Shown: positions 18,285 through 25,155, numbered from the stretch's first letter. The stretch is DNA of 35,272 nt from Alphaproteobacteria bacterium (GCA_020443075.1 JAGRIU010000025.1:1-35272), one strand, 5' to 3'. Notes: a model not told the origin generated them from the letters alone. Translations and numbers: made by a program.

Positions 18285-18363
18285 AGAGGCGTTTGATGGT
18301 GAAGTTACAGAGCCGAGCGATACAAACGCATCCGATGCAGGAGTATCAGGAGAGGACACTTAA
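18256..18363 (+). pseudogene. Displaced 3' tail of gyrA
   Basis: In the frame different from rlmJ, starting at GTG CAG GAA GAC, this stretch reads VQEDDDEDEEAFDGEVTEPS and continues to ...SGEDT with TAA at 18361-18363. The first codons match the acidic gyrA tail (VQEDEDEDE) at DNA level, in the same phase. There is no start codon or ribosome binding site for it. The simplest reading is that this is the former gyrA end, cut off when the GNAT-rlmJ segment entered. A chance acidic frame is possible but does not explain the 15-bp identity. Confidence 0.7.
18258..18272 (+). repeat. 15-bp direct repeat, right copy
   Basis: Identical to 16905-16919 and placed at the 3' end of rlmJ, where rlmJ reads it in another frame. 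The distance between copies is 1353 bases. Confidence 0.8.
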
Positions 18364-18371
18364 ATAGCAAA

Positions 18372-18788
18372 CTACTCCGGTTCCCTATGATCTTTGCAAA
18401 AGTGACCAGGATTTTCTCTGACACTGTCCTGCATAGCCAGCGTATACGCTCTTACAACAAGGGAAATTGATATAAAGCGTTCAATTTCTTGAGCTAAAGC
18501 TTCATTGTCTCGGATTGGTTGTCCTGTTTGTATATGTTCAAATATTTTTTGATCAAGTTGGTCTAACGTTGTTTTAAACATAGGTAAGTTTTCTTTTACC
18601 CGATCGGTAAGGTCGCCGAATAGCAAGCTTTCGTTCGTAATGTCATTTGCATCAAGACTTTCAAGATATTTCAAAATTATATCAACAGGTAAAAAGCAAT
18701 CATCGGGTGGAACCAAGAGCTCTGCAAATCCTGCTGTTGAATCAGAGGAATGCCTGAAAGCGGTCATATTAAGTTTAAAGCCAGACAT
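18372..18788 (-). CDS. Hypothetical protein, 138 residues
   Basis: I do not recognise this protein. It starts at ATG 18788 with AAGGAG seven to eight bases upstream, a good site. It is soluble and acidic, mostly helical after residue 30, with no signal peptide. A short proline-flanked segment LLVPPDDCFLPVDIILKYLE lies near residue 25. It is AT-rich compared with coaD and has its own likely promoter. It lies between the displaced gyrA tail and coaD, so it may belong to the same block of acquired DNA that separates gyrA from coaD. Confidence 0.7.
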   Translation of the reverse strand: MSGFKLNMTAFRHSSDSTAGFAELLVPPDDCFLPVDIILKYLESLDANDITNESLLFGDLTDRVKENLPMFKTTLDQLDQKIFEHIQTGQPIRDNEALAQEIERFISISLVVRAYTLAMQDSVRENPGHFCKDHREPE

Positions 18789-18813
18789 TTCTTCTCCTTA
18801 TGTATACACCATC

Positions 18814-18840
18814 CTTATAAGCTGTTAATTTATATGTCAA
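18814..18840 (-). promoter_or_regulatory. Candidate promoter for the 138-residue gene
   Basis: Minus-strand TTGACA (18840-18835) with TATAAG (18819-18814) after a short 15-base spacer, about 25 bases upstream of the start at 18788. Confidence 0.5.
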
Positions 18841-18852
18841 CATATAAAACCC

Positions 18853-18877
18853 CTTCGCAACTTCGCGTCTTCGCGTT
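18853..18877. repeat. Three tandem copies of an 8-base unit
   Basis: CTTCGCAA, CTTCGCGT and CTTCGCGTT follow one another directly, 12 bases before coaD. It looks like the remnant of a dispersed repeat or a slippage tract; no function is evident. Confidence 0.5.
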
Positions 18878-18888
18878 AATATCTTGAA

Positions 18889-19401
18889 ATGACTCAGAAT
18901 AAAGGCAAATACCTCACCGGCATCTACCCCGGCACGTTTGACCCGGTGACGAAGGGTCATTTGCACCTCATCCGCCGCGCCAGCAAGATGGTGGACAAGC
19001 TGGTGATCGGGGTGGCGGATAATGCCCGTAAAGGGCCGCTCTTCGCGCATGCGCAGCGCGTGGAGATGCTGAAAGCCGATATCGAGAATATGCAGGAAAA
19101 GGGCTGCGAGATTGAAGTGCGTTCGTTCGATAAATTGTTGGTGCATTTTGCGCGTGATGTCGGGGCATCGTGCATTTTTCGCGGATTGCGCGCCGTGTCC
19201 GACTTCGAATATGAGTTCCAGATGACCGGCATGAACGCCAAGCTCGACCCGCAGATCGAAACCGTGTTTTTGATGGCCGCGGATAAGTGGCAGTTCGTTT
19301 CAGCCTCGTTCGTCAAAGAGATTGCCGCGCTGGGCGGAGACGTGAGCGAGTTCGTGACCCCGCAGGTCGAACGCGCCTTGAAAGAAAAATTTCAATCTTA
19401 G
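18889..19401 (+). CDS. coaD: Phosphopantetheine adenylyltransferase
   Basis: Transfers AMP from ATP to 4'-phosphopantetheine, giving dephospho-CoA, the penultimate step of coenzyme A synthesis. The 170 residues are typical length. The nucleotidyltransferase motif is GIYPGTFDPVTKGH (T/HxGH type). The phosphopantetheine and ATP contacts are in FRGLRAVSDFEYE, and the C-terminal SASFVKEIAALGGDVSEFV is the usual end. In many alphaproteobacteria coaD directly follows gyrA; here GNAT, rlmJ and an unknown gene lie between. Confidence 0.97.
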   Translation: MTQNKGKYLTGIYPGTFDPVTKGHLHLIRRASKMVDKLVIGVADNARKGPLFAHAQRVEMLKADIENMQEKGCEIEVRSFDKLLVHFARDVGASCIFRGLRAVSDFEYEFQMTGMNAKLDPQIETVFLMAADKWQFVSASFVKEIAALGGDVSEFVTPQVERALKEKFQS

Positions 19402-19414
19402 GGACTAAGAATGC

Positions 19415-19443
19415 TTGACGCGGGGCGGCTAAATCCATATGCT
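19415..19443 (+). promoter_or_regulatory. Promoter of the tRNA-Lys gene
   Basis: TTGACG (19415-19420), a 17-base spacer and TATGCT (19438-19443), about 40 bases upstream of the tRNA. A GC-rich spacer is common for stable RNA promoters. Confidence 0.6.
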
Positions 19444-19482
19444 GCGCCAGTCTTTTTAGGGCCTTGCCTCATATTGACCTGT

Positions 19483-19558
19483 GATCGCGTAGCTCAGCCG
19501 GTAGAGCAACTGACTTTTAATCAGTAGGTCCAGGGTTCGAATCCCTGCGCGATCACCA
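19483..19558 (+). tRNA. tRNA-Lys (anticodon TTT)
   Basis: A 76-base cloverleaf: acceptor stem GATCGCG paired with CGCGATC, D-arm with GCTC...GAGC, anticodon stem ACTGA/TCAGT with loop CTTTTAA (anticodon UUU, lysine), a T-arm with GGTTCGAATCC, discriminator A and an encoded CCA. A palindromic element begins at its last base. Confidence 0.97.
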
Positions 19559-19660
19559 TTTTCTCTTATATCTTCAAATTATCTTTGTTACGCCTCGCTT
19601 GCGTAGGTTTTCTACGTGGCGCTCGTTGTGCGTCGCTAATTTGAAGATATAAGAGAAAAT
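19558..19660. repeat. 103-bp palindromic element with perfect 23-bp terminal inverted repeats
   Basis: Arms 19558-19580 and 19638-19660 are exactly complementary over 23 bases, and the next pair inside also matches. The 57-base interior contains a smaller hairpin CGTAG/CTACG. The left end coincides with the final A of the tRNA-Lys CCA. No T-tract follows on either strand, so it is not a plain terminator. Its form resembles a MITE or a Rickettsia-type palindromic element. It would also fold in RNA and could protect or process the tRNA precursor 3' end. The rest of the gap to 19801 shows no clear gene. Confidence 0.75.
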
Positions 19661-19801
19661 AATTTGGACACAAAGAAATACCTGCACTTTTTTTCCAGAT
19701 AGAGAAATTGCGTTTTGCTGGTAGAATTAATGCCTCTTCAACCTCTGTCTTGGTAAAATAGACAGGTGTGTTTCTCTTTTTTTCACTAAGGCCCACCTCC
19801 C

Positions 19802-20896
19802 ATGAATAATAAAGGACTCATTGCTATTATCGACTCCAATGCGCCGCATCGGGAGAAAGTCCATAAGGCGCTGGTTAATTATTACGATATTCAGGAATTG
19901 GGGAACAGCACAGGCGCGCTCCAGGCCATTCAAGAGTCCATGCCGGAGCTTATTCTCGTCAGTGGCGGTCTTAAGCCTATGCATGCGGTGGATTTTATTC
20001 GCTGCGTGCGTGCGGATGAGCGGCTCAAAGCTTTGCCCATCGTTTATATTGCCGAATCCGAAACCGACACAAATACCCAAAGAGCCAAAGAAGCGGGAGC
20101 GGACGCGACGATTACACGGCCCTACCCTTTTTCCGTTTTGTTGCGCGGCGTATCGGCGCAAATCAACGCCGGAGTTGAGCGCGCGTGGGAAGCTTTGCCG
20201 TCTGTGCAGCGCGATGCGCTCAAAAACGGAATTGTTGTGTTTAACAATATTGCCGATGCGCTGATGAGCGGGGAGCCGACTTCGTTTACGAGCGTTAAGG
20301 ATAATTGCCGGCCGCTTGTCCAGGCTATCGAAAACAATGATTTCAAAAGCATTCTGGACGGGGTGCGCCATCATGACGACTATACCTATGCACATAGTAT
20401 GCGTGTGGCGACGATGCTTTCTTTGCTCGGGCATGCGGCGGGTTTTAAAAATGACGAGCAGCTTTTGCTGGCCAGCGGCGGCCTGTTACACGATGTCGGG
20501 AAGATGAAAATATCCCACACCATTTTAAACAAGCCCGGACGCCTGACCGACGAAGAATTCGAGATCATGAAAAGCCACGTGCCCGAAACGGTCGAGTATT
20601 TGAAAATGGCCGGAGACATTCCCAAAGCCGTGTTTATCATCGCCGAGCAGCATCATGAAAAGCTCGATGGAACGGGCTATCCGCACGGGCTAAAAGGCAA
20701 GGAGCTTAACGAGCTGGCACGGATGGCCGCCGTGGTGGATGTGTTTAGCGCTTTAACCGACCGCCGCGTTTACAAACCGCCGATGGAGGCTGAAAAAGCG
20801 CTGGAGATTATGAGCGAAGAGATGACGCAGCATCTTGATCAAAACTATGTGAAGATGTTCGAAGGCATTTTGGGCGATGCCGATCTGTTGGAATAG
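19802..20896 (+). CDS. HD-GYP domain protein with degenerate receiver domain
   Basis: A 364-residue predicted cyclic di-GMP phosphodiesterase. Residues ~5-120 have the fold pattern of a response-regulator receiver. However, Ser54 (ILVSGG) stands where the phosphorylated Asp should be, and Arg106 (TRPYP) replaces the conserved Lys; only Asp11 of the acidic pocket is seen. Phosphorylation is therefore unlikely. Residues ~185-360 form an HD-GYP domain with intact metal and signature residues: His198, HD at 230-231 (HDVGKMKI), His259 and HHEKLDGTGYP at 284-294. No membrane segment is present. A hairpin and U-rich run separate it from purB. With the GGDEF protein at 10554-11372 it gives the window one synthase and one hydrolase of the same messenger. 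Confidence 0.92.
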   Translation: MNNKGLIAIIDSNAPHREKVHKALVNYYDIQELGNSTGALQAIQESMPELILVSGGLKPMHAVDFIRCVRADERLKALPIVYIAESETDTNTQRAKEAGADATITRPYPFSVLLRGVSAQINAGVERAWEALPSVQRDALKNGIVVFNNIADALMSGEPTSFTSVKDNCRPLVQAIENNDFKSILDGVRHHDDYTYAHSMRVATMLSLLGHAAGFKNDEQLLLASGGLLHDVGKMKISHTILNKPGRLTDEEFEIMKSHVPETVEYLKMAGDIPKAVFIIAEQHHEKLDGTGYPHGLKGKELNELARMAAVVDVFSALTDRRVYKPPMEAEKALEIMSEEMTQHLDQNYVKMFEGILGDADLLE

Positions 20897-20903
20897 AGCC
20901 TTG

Positions 20904-20930
20904 ATCTGCGCGAGCAGATTCTTTATTTTG
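20904..20930 (+). terminator. Possible intrinsic terminator
   Basis: Stem ATCTGC (20904-20909), loop GCGA, stem GCAGAT (20914-20919), then TCTTTATTTT. The stem is short, so read-through into purB is likely. Confidence 0.45.
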
Positions 20931-20958
20931 CGGGCTATATCAATAAAGGATTCTTCTG

Positions 20959-22269
20959 ATGATACCGCGTTATTCCCGCCCTGAAATGGCGTCCATTTTT
21001 GAACAAGACAACAAGTTCCGCATCTGGCTGGAGGTTGAAACGCTGGCGCTGGAGAAAATGGCTGCGCTTGGTATTGTTCCGGAAAGCGCCGCCAGAGCCT
21101 TGCGTGAAAAAGGCGGGTTTGACATCGCCCGTATTGACGAGATAGAGGCCGAGGTCAAACACGACGTTATCGCTTTTCTCACTTCGGTGGCCGAGCATGT
21201 AGGCGAAGAAAGCCGCTTTGTTCACCAAGGCATGACAAGTTCAGATGTGATCGACACATCCTTCGCTGTCATGCTGACCCAGGCCGCCGATATTATTATC
21301 GCCGACCTTGATAAGCTTTTGGCCGCACTTAAAAAACAGGCTCTTGCCCATAAAGATACGCTGTGCATTGGCCGTTCCCACGGCATTCAGGGTGAGCCTA
21401 CGACCTTCGGTTTAAAGATGGCAGGTCACTATGCCGCCTTCAAACGCGCGAAAGAACGCATGATTGCCGCGAAAGAAGAGATTTCCACCATCACAATTTC
21501 CGGCGCGGTCGGCACCTATCCTGTTTTACCGCCCGAGGTCGAACAATACGTAGCCGATAAACTCGGCCTTAAACCTGAAACTGTGGCGACGCAGGTTATA
21601 CCGCGCGATCGTCACGCTATGTTCTTTGCCACGCTCGGCGTTGTTGCTTCTTCAATCGAGAATCTCGCGGTAGAAATTCGCCACCTCCAGCGCACCGAAG
21701 TCCGCGAGGCCGAGGAATATTTCGATCCCAAGCAAAAAGGCTCATCGGCGATGCCGCACAAGCGCAACCCCGTGGCTTCCGAAAACATGACCGGCCAAGC
21801 CCGCATTATTCGCGCTGCCGTCATTCCGGCCCTTGAAAACGTCGCTCTGTGGCATGAGCGCGATATTTCACACTCTTCTGTTGAGCGCACGATCTTACCT
21901 GATGCGCTTATTTCTGCCGATTACGCCATCGACCGCTTGGCCGGGATTATCGACCGCCTGCTCGTCTATCCAGAGCGCATGATGCATAATCTGGAGATGA
22001 CCGGCGGCTTGCTGTTTTCCCAGCGCGTTATGCTGGCGCTCACACAAGAAGGCATTAGCCGCGAAGATGCTTACCGCATTGTTCAACGCAATGCGATGGC
22101 TGTTTGGGAAGACCGCTCTTCGGGTAAAGGGGCCAAGACCTTGCGCGGTGAACTGGAAAACGACAAAGCTGTTACGGATAAGCTAGATGGCAAAGCTCTC
22201 GACACCATCTTCAGCTATGATGCCTATACAAAGAATATCGGGGCCATTATTGACCGCGCGCTCGCTTAA
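20959..22269 (+). CDS. purB: Adenylosuccinate lyase
   Basis: Catalyses two fumarate-releasing steps: SAICAR to AICAR in purine synthesis, and adenylosuccinate to AMP. The 436 residues are full length for the short form. The superfamily signature GSSAMPHKRNP holds the catalytic serine loop. Other conserved regions are HQGMTSSDVIDTS, GRSHGIQGEPTTFG with the catalytic His, and the C-terminal RNAMAVWE. AAAGGA lies about eight bases upstream of ATG 20959. The gene stands 62 bases after the HD-GYP gene on the same strand. Confidence 0.98.
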   Translation: MIPRYSRPEMASIFEQDNKFRIWLEVETLALEKMAALGIVPESAARALREKGGFDIARIDEIEAEVKHDVIAFLTSVAEHVGEESRFVHQGMTSSDVIDTSFAVMLTQAADIIIADLDKLLAALKKQALAHKDTLCIGRSHGIQGEPTTFGLKMAGHYAAFKRAKERMIAAKEEISTITISGAVGTYPVLPPEVEQYVADKLGLKPETVATQVIPRDRHAMFFATLGVVASSIENLAVEIRHLQRTEVREAEEYFDPKQKGSSAMPHKRNPVASENMTGQARIIRAAVIPALENVALWHERDISHSSVERTILPDALISADYAIDRLAGIIDRLLVYPERMMHNLEMTGGLLFSQRVMLALTQEGISREDAYRIVQRNAMAVWEDRSSGKGAKTLRGELENDKAVTDKLDGKALDTIFSYDAYTKNIGAIIDRALA

Positions 22270-22278
22270 AAATAATTA

Positions 22279-22306
22279 TTGAAAATGTATTTCGAAATCG
22301 TGTAAT
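22279..22306 (+). promoter_or_regulatory. Candidate promoter for the chorismate-mutase-like gene
   Basis: TTGAAA (22279-22284), 16-base spacer, TGTAAT (22301-22306): five of six matches in each hexamer, 48 bases upstream of the start at 22354. Confidence 0.55.
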
Positions 22307-22353
22307 AAGCTAAACCAAATAAAAAAACAGCCCTCTTACCGAATAGAGATATA

Positions 22354-22938
22354 ATGAATAGAGCTCCTACACTTGAAGACTCACGCGCGTTGATTGACGC
22401 CGCAGATCGAGAGCTTTTCTCCCTATTGGCCCAATTTAATCCGGTGGCGAAAGGGGAGAAAAATATCCTGAACTCACAAAAGAAAGAACAAGCTCTTTCC
22501 AGCGGTTATATCGAGATGTGGAGAAATGACGCGCCTAATGGGCTATTGCGCTGTGTCATAGACGAGTTGGACCTTACGGACAAAAGCCTAGAAGAGCTCC
22601 GCACAAGCATTCGCGCTATCGCCCGCGCCTTGTCAAAACGCTTTCATGCATTGGAAGGAATTGCACTGGACAAAAAAGCTAAAGGTGAAACAGATTCTTA
22701 TTCCCACGCAAGACACGCCACTGTTGTCAACAGAGGCGCTGAAGGTGTTGAGGCTGCCGGTGGGAACTCTGAACTTGGGCGACGCGTCTTTGCAGCCATA
22801 GCGCAAAAATGCGTGGATATACAAAATGAATATCTGCGGAAAGATAGCGGCCCCCTCGCCAATTATATCAAGAGTAAATCCTTGTCCAGAAGGGCTTCTC
22901 CTCCAGGTTGGCTCTCTTCCCAACCTAGTCAGGGTTAG
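22354..22938 (+). CDS. Chorismate-mutase-like (AroQ-type) protein, possibly tandem
   Basis: A 194-residue soluble protein. Residues 10-33 (RALIDAADRELFSLLAQ) look like the first helix of AroQ chorismate mutases, and residues 79-162 look like a second, more complete AroQ unit. By eye, Arg83, Arg96, Lys107 or Lys108, Arg120 and Gln157 fall near the positions of E. coli chorismate mutase Arg11, Arg28, Lys39, Arg51 and Gln88. The first-helix spacing is about one turn short, and Glu52 is replaced by His121. It could be a divergent chorismate mutase, converting chorismate to prephenate, or an inactive relative. No aromatic gene is adjacent; aroC is 18 kb away. It has its own likely promoter. The last 30 residues are basic and proline/serine-rich. 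Confidence 0.6.
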   Translation: MNRAPTLEDSRALIDAADRELFSLLAQFNPVAKGEKNILNSQKKEQALSSGYIEMWRNDAPNGLLRCVIDELDLTDKSLEELRTSIRAIARALSKRFHALEGIALDKKAKGETDSYSHARHATVVNRGAEGVEAAGGNSELGRRVFAAIAQKCVDIQNEYLRKDSGPLANYIKSKSLSRRASPPGWLSSQPSQG

Positions 22939-23022
22939 AACCGCTTTGCATCCACGCTTGTTTTCTTAAAGTCTTTGCTCTAGGCTGTTCTTCCGGCGCA
23001 CACACAAGAAGGAGACTGGACC

Positions 23023-23514
23023 ATGAAAGGCGATAAGAAAGTTATAGAGTATCTTAATTCGGCTTTAAAAAAAGAGTTGGGCGCGATTAACCAGTATTTC
23101 CTGCATTCGCGGATGCTGGAGGATTGGGGCGTGACCAAGCTGGCCAAGCATGAATACAATGAATCCATCGAGGAAATGCACCACGCCGATGAACTCATCA
23201 AGCGGATTTTGTTTTTGGGCGGCCTGCCGAATTTGCAGGATGTGGCCAAGCTGTATATCGGCGAAACCGTTAAAGAAACGCTGGAATGTGACCTCAAGAT
23301 CGAGCTGGACGGCGTTAAGAGTTATAAGGAAGGGATTGCCTATTGCCGCGAGGTTGGAGATTTCGTCACCGAAGATCTGTTCAAGAAAATTCTGGCCGAA
23401 GAAGAAGGCCATGTGGATTATCTGGAAACGCAGCTCGAAATGATCGAGCAGATGGGCTTGCAGAACTATATCCAGATCAATTCCGAAAGCCCGCTGGATA
23501 GCGAAGGAGCGTAA
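23023..23514 (+). CDS. bfr: Bacterioferritin
   Basis: A 24-mer iron-storage protein that oxidises Fe(II) and stores it as a ferric mineral core. At 163 residues it is normal length. All ferroxidase ligands are at the canonical numbers: Glu18, Glu51, His54, Glu94, Glu127 and His130. Met52, the haem ligand between subunits, is also present. A clear AAGGAG precedes the ATG. A Bfd-like ferredoxin, the partner that reduces the core for iron release, is encoded 1.4 kb downstream on the same strand. Confidence 0.97.
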   Translation: MKGDKKVIEYLNSALKKELGAINQYFLHSRMLEDWGVTKLAKHEYNESIEEMHHADELIKRILFLGGLPNLQDVAKLYIGETVKETLECDLKIELDGVKSYKEGIAYCREVGDFVTEDLFKKILAEEEGHVDYLETQLEMIEQMGLQNYIQINSESPLDSEGA

Positions 23515-23520
23515 GGGGCT

Positions 23521-23745
23521 CTAGTCTGGCATTCGCTCTTCCAATTGAGCCATTGCTCTTTCGAATTTTTCCCGGCTCATTGTCGCCGCCCAAATCGGAG
23601 CAAGGCCGCCAAGTTGTGCTTGCCTCGTGTAGAGCCACTGGTTTCTTTCCTTTTTATCTGCGAAAGCTTTTGTGGCGGCTTCTTGCAGTTCGTACAGTCT
23701 TTTTTTGACTGACGGACTCATGCCATCATTTCGCGTTTTTCGCAT
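23521..23745 (-). CDS. Small protein resembling a DUF2384 (Xre/MbcA/ParS antitoxin-type) C-terminal domain
   Basis: A 74-residue basic protein. I chose ATG 23745 over the upstream TTG 23769 because AGAAGG lies seven bases before the ATG. The first half is a helical basic region with KKRLYELQEAATKAF. The second half, WLYTRQAQLGGLAPIWAAT followed by a helix, resembles the WL...LGG..P pattern of the DUF2384 domain in RES-system antitoxins. No toxin gene is beside it: bfr is convergent, ending seven bases away, and a thioredoxin-like gene lies upstream. Assignment is tentative. Confidence 0.5.
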   Translation of the reverse strand: MRKTRNDGMSPSVKKRLYELQEAATKAFADKKERNQWLYTRQAQLGGLAPIWAATMSREKFERAMAQLEERMPD

Positions 23746-23877
23746 TTGTTGACCTTCTATTTCCGACAAATATCTTTTGAGTTAAGCCTCAAAAATTTTA
23801 GTTCCCGTTCAATGTGTTGCGGGCGTTGGACATGTAAAGTATTTTCGTTTTAAGGTCAAGCTTATGAAAACACGGGC

Positions 23878-24363
23878 TTACGGCCTCAGAACATAGTCCG
23901 CAACGTCGGCTGCGCCCATGTTCTGGCTGGCTGCGACGATATTTTGGCCGTCGATCAGGATAAAATGCGGGATGCCTTCGCGTGGGGCGACGTTCAGGCG
24001 GGCTTCGATATTATCGAACTGCGTTTCGCCTTTCAGCGCAATCACGTGGAACGGCACATCGGGATATGAGGCCAGATAGCGCAGCAGCGCTTTGGGATCT
24101 TTATCCGTGGATACGGCAATGACCGATCCGGGACGCTGTTTTTCGATCGTGATCAAATCCGGCATGGCCTTGCGGCAATACCCGCACCAAGAGGCGTAGA
24201 GAAAGACGGCCTTTTTGCCTTTGAAGGAATGGATATATTCCACGGTTTGCGCGGGCGTGAGGTAATAGAATTTATCAACGCCGCGGCCAATCGCGCTTTG
24301 CGACAACGGCAGGGTCAATATTGCCAATAAGAGCGGCCACAGCCACAAACGGTTAAATTTCAC
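23878..24363 (-). CDS. Exported thioredoxin-like protein (CGYC)
   Basis: A 161-residue periplasmic or membrane-tethered thioredoxin-fold protein, probably a thiol-disulfide reductase or exchanger. Residues 5-25 form a signal peptide or anchor (LWLWPLLLAILTLPLSQ). The redox motif is Cys60-Gly-Tyr-Cys63 in YASWCGYCRKAMPDL. The cis-proline is in GIPHFILIDGQ. I chose GTG 24363 because AGGA lies eight bases upstream and the signal sequence follows at once; the open frame to 24603 would add 80 residues that look non-coding. Which proteins it reduces is unknown. Confidence 0.85.
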   Translation of the reverse strand: MKFNRLWLWPLLLAILTLPLSQSAIGRGVDKFYYLTPAQTVEYIHSFKGKKAVFLYASWCGYCRKAMPDLITIEKQRPGSVIAVSTDKDPKALLRYLASYPDVPFHVIALKGETQFDNIEARLNVAPREGIPHFILIDGQNIVAASQNMGAADVADYVLRP

Positions 24364-24452
24364 TTTTAAATTCCTCTTTTCCTTGTTTTGCCCGCTTCTC
24401 TTTATCAGGATATCACAAAAAGGCAACAGAAGGTTAATGGAGCGCTTTTTGT

Positions 24453-24481
24453 TTGCATAACGCAAATGGCGTGTATATAAA
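24453..24481 (+). promoter_or_regulatory. Candidate promoter for the 87-residue gene
   Basis: TTGCAT (24453-24458), 17-base spacer, TATAAA (24476-24481), 45 bases upstream of ATG 24526. Confidence 0.55.
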
Positions 24482-24525
24482 ATCCACAATTCGTTTTGAA
24501 ACTTTTGCGTAAAAGAGCAGAATTT

Positions 24526-24789
24526 ATGACACAAGCCCCTTTTCCATGGAATCTGCCGGATGGTCTGGCTGCGGCTTTTTTTGACGCCGCTGAGTCTCTG
24601 CAAAAATCAGGGTGCCGTGTGCGTGGACAGCCTGTGACTTCACGGGAAGATGCCTATTTCGTTTTGCGCAAGGCTTATATAGAGGCCGGCGGAAATTGGA
24701 AGAGTGTCCGCGATGGGCTTCGCACGCTTAATCGAGTTTGTCGTCAACTTCACATTCCGCTCGCAGCGCCATACGCCGAATCCCGTTGA
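24526..24789 (+). CDS. Hypothetical protein, 87 residues
   Basis: I do not recognise this protein. ATG 24526 is preferred to TTG 24496; a likely promoter lies upstream. It is a small soluble protein with a predicted helical core (DGLAAAFFDAAESLQ, then REDAYFVLRKAYIEAGGNW) and two Cys. The GNWKSVRDGLRTLNRVCRQL segment is basic. It is divergent from the thioredoxin-like gene and followed by the iron-linked bfd, with 89 bases between. Confidence 0.6.
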   Translation: MTQAPFPWNLPDGLAAAFFDAAESLQKSGCRVRGQPVTSREDAYFVLRKAYIEAGGNWKSVRDGLRTLNRVCRQLHIPLAAPYAESR

Positions 24790-24814
24790 CACTCCACCTC
24801 CAATTAAGAATGAC

Positions 24815-24843
24815 TTGCATTTGTATTTAAGGACCGCTAATCT
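24815..24843 (+). promoter_or_regulatory. Possible bfd promoter
   Basis: TTGCAT (24815-24820), 17 bases, TAATCT (24838-24843). The -10 is weak, but its position just upstream of a Fur-box-like sequence fits an iron-controlled gene. Confidence 0.4.
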
Positions 24844-24849
24844 ACGGAA

Positions 24850-24868
24850 GATAGTGATTCTCAATTGC
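24850..24868. promoter_or_regulatory. Fur-box-like operator upstream of bfd
   Basis: The 19 bases match the classical Fur box (GATAATGATAATCATTATC) at 13 positions, best in the GATAGTGATTCTCA part. It covers the expected transcription start of the bfd promoter, 11 bases before the start codon. Binding by Fur would repress bfd when iron is sufficient, the pattern known from other bacteria; alphaproteobacteria may use Irr or RirA instead. Confidence 0.45.
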
Positions 24869-24878
24869 AAGTTTTTAA

Positions 24879-25076
24879 ATGATCGTTTGTCTTTGCCACC
24901 CGTTCAGCGATAAGAAAGTCAAAGACCACCTTGACGGCAAGGGGGGCTGTTCCAGCGTATCGGAAACCTATTCGGCGTGTTCCGGCGGGGAAAAGCCCAA
25001 TTGCTGCCAGTGTCTGGAGACTTTGAAAGACATTGTACAGACTCATAACCGTGCGCAAAAAGCTGTGAGCGTATAG
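24879..25076 (+). CDS. bfd: Bacterioferritin-associated ferredoxin-like [2Fe-2S] protein
   Basis: A 65-residue small ferredoxin that passes electrons to bacterioferritin so stored iron can be released. Cys4 and Cys6 (VCLC) and Cys42 and Cys45 (CCQC) fit the C-x-C ... C-x-x-C pattern for one [2Fe-2S] cluster. The middle differs from typical Bfd: it has four more residues between the pairs and two or three extra Cys (24, 34, 43). A Fur-box-like site is directly upstream and bfr is nearby, which supports the assignment. Confidence 0.8.
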   Translation: MIVCLCHPFSDKKVKDHLDGKGGCSSVSETYSACSGGEKPNCCQCLETLKDIVQTHNRAQKAVSV

Positions 25077-25155
25077 CCGCTATATCCTTGCAATCCCGCC
25101 TGCCCTGTGGCATCCCTTTTGGGTATATTTCATTTTTTATGTGAGAGGCATAAAC

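Noticed and set aside
19566..19796. A 76-codon minus-strand frame with a GTG start downstream of tRNA-Lys
   Set aside because: Its C-terminal half is only the translation of the palindromic element, and its ribosome binding sequence touches the start codon. I treat it as non-coding.
10554..20896. GGDEF and HD-GYP genes as part of a nucleotide-signalling defence system
   Set aside because: They are 8 kb apart, have ordinary cyclic di-GMP motifs, and no effector, CRISPR or nuclease gene is nearby.
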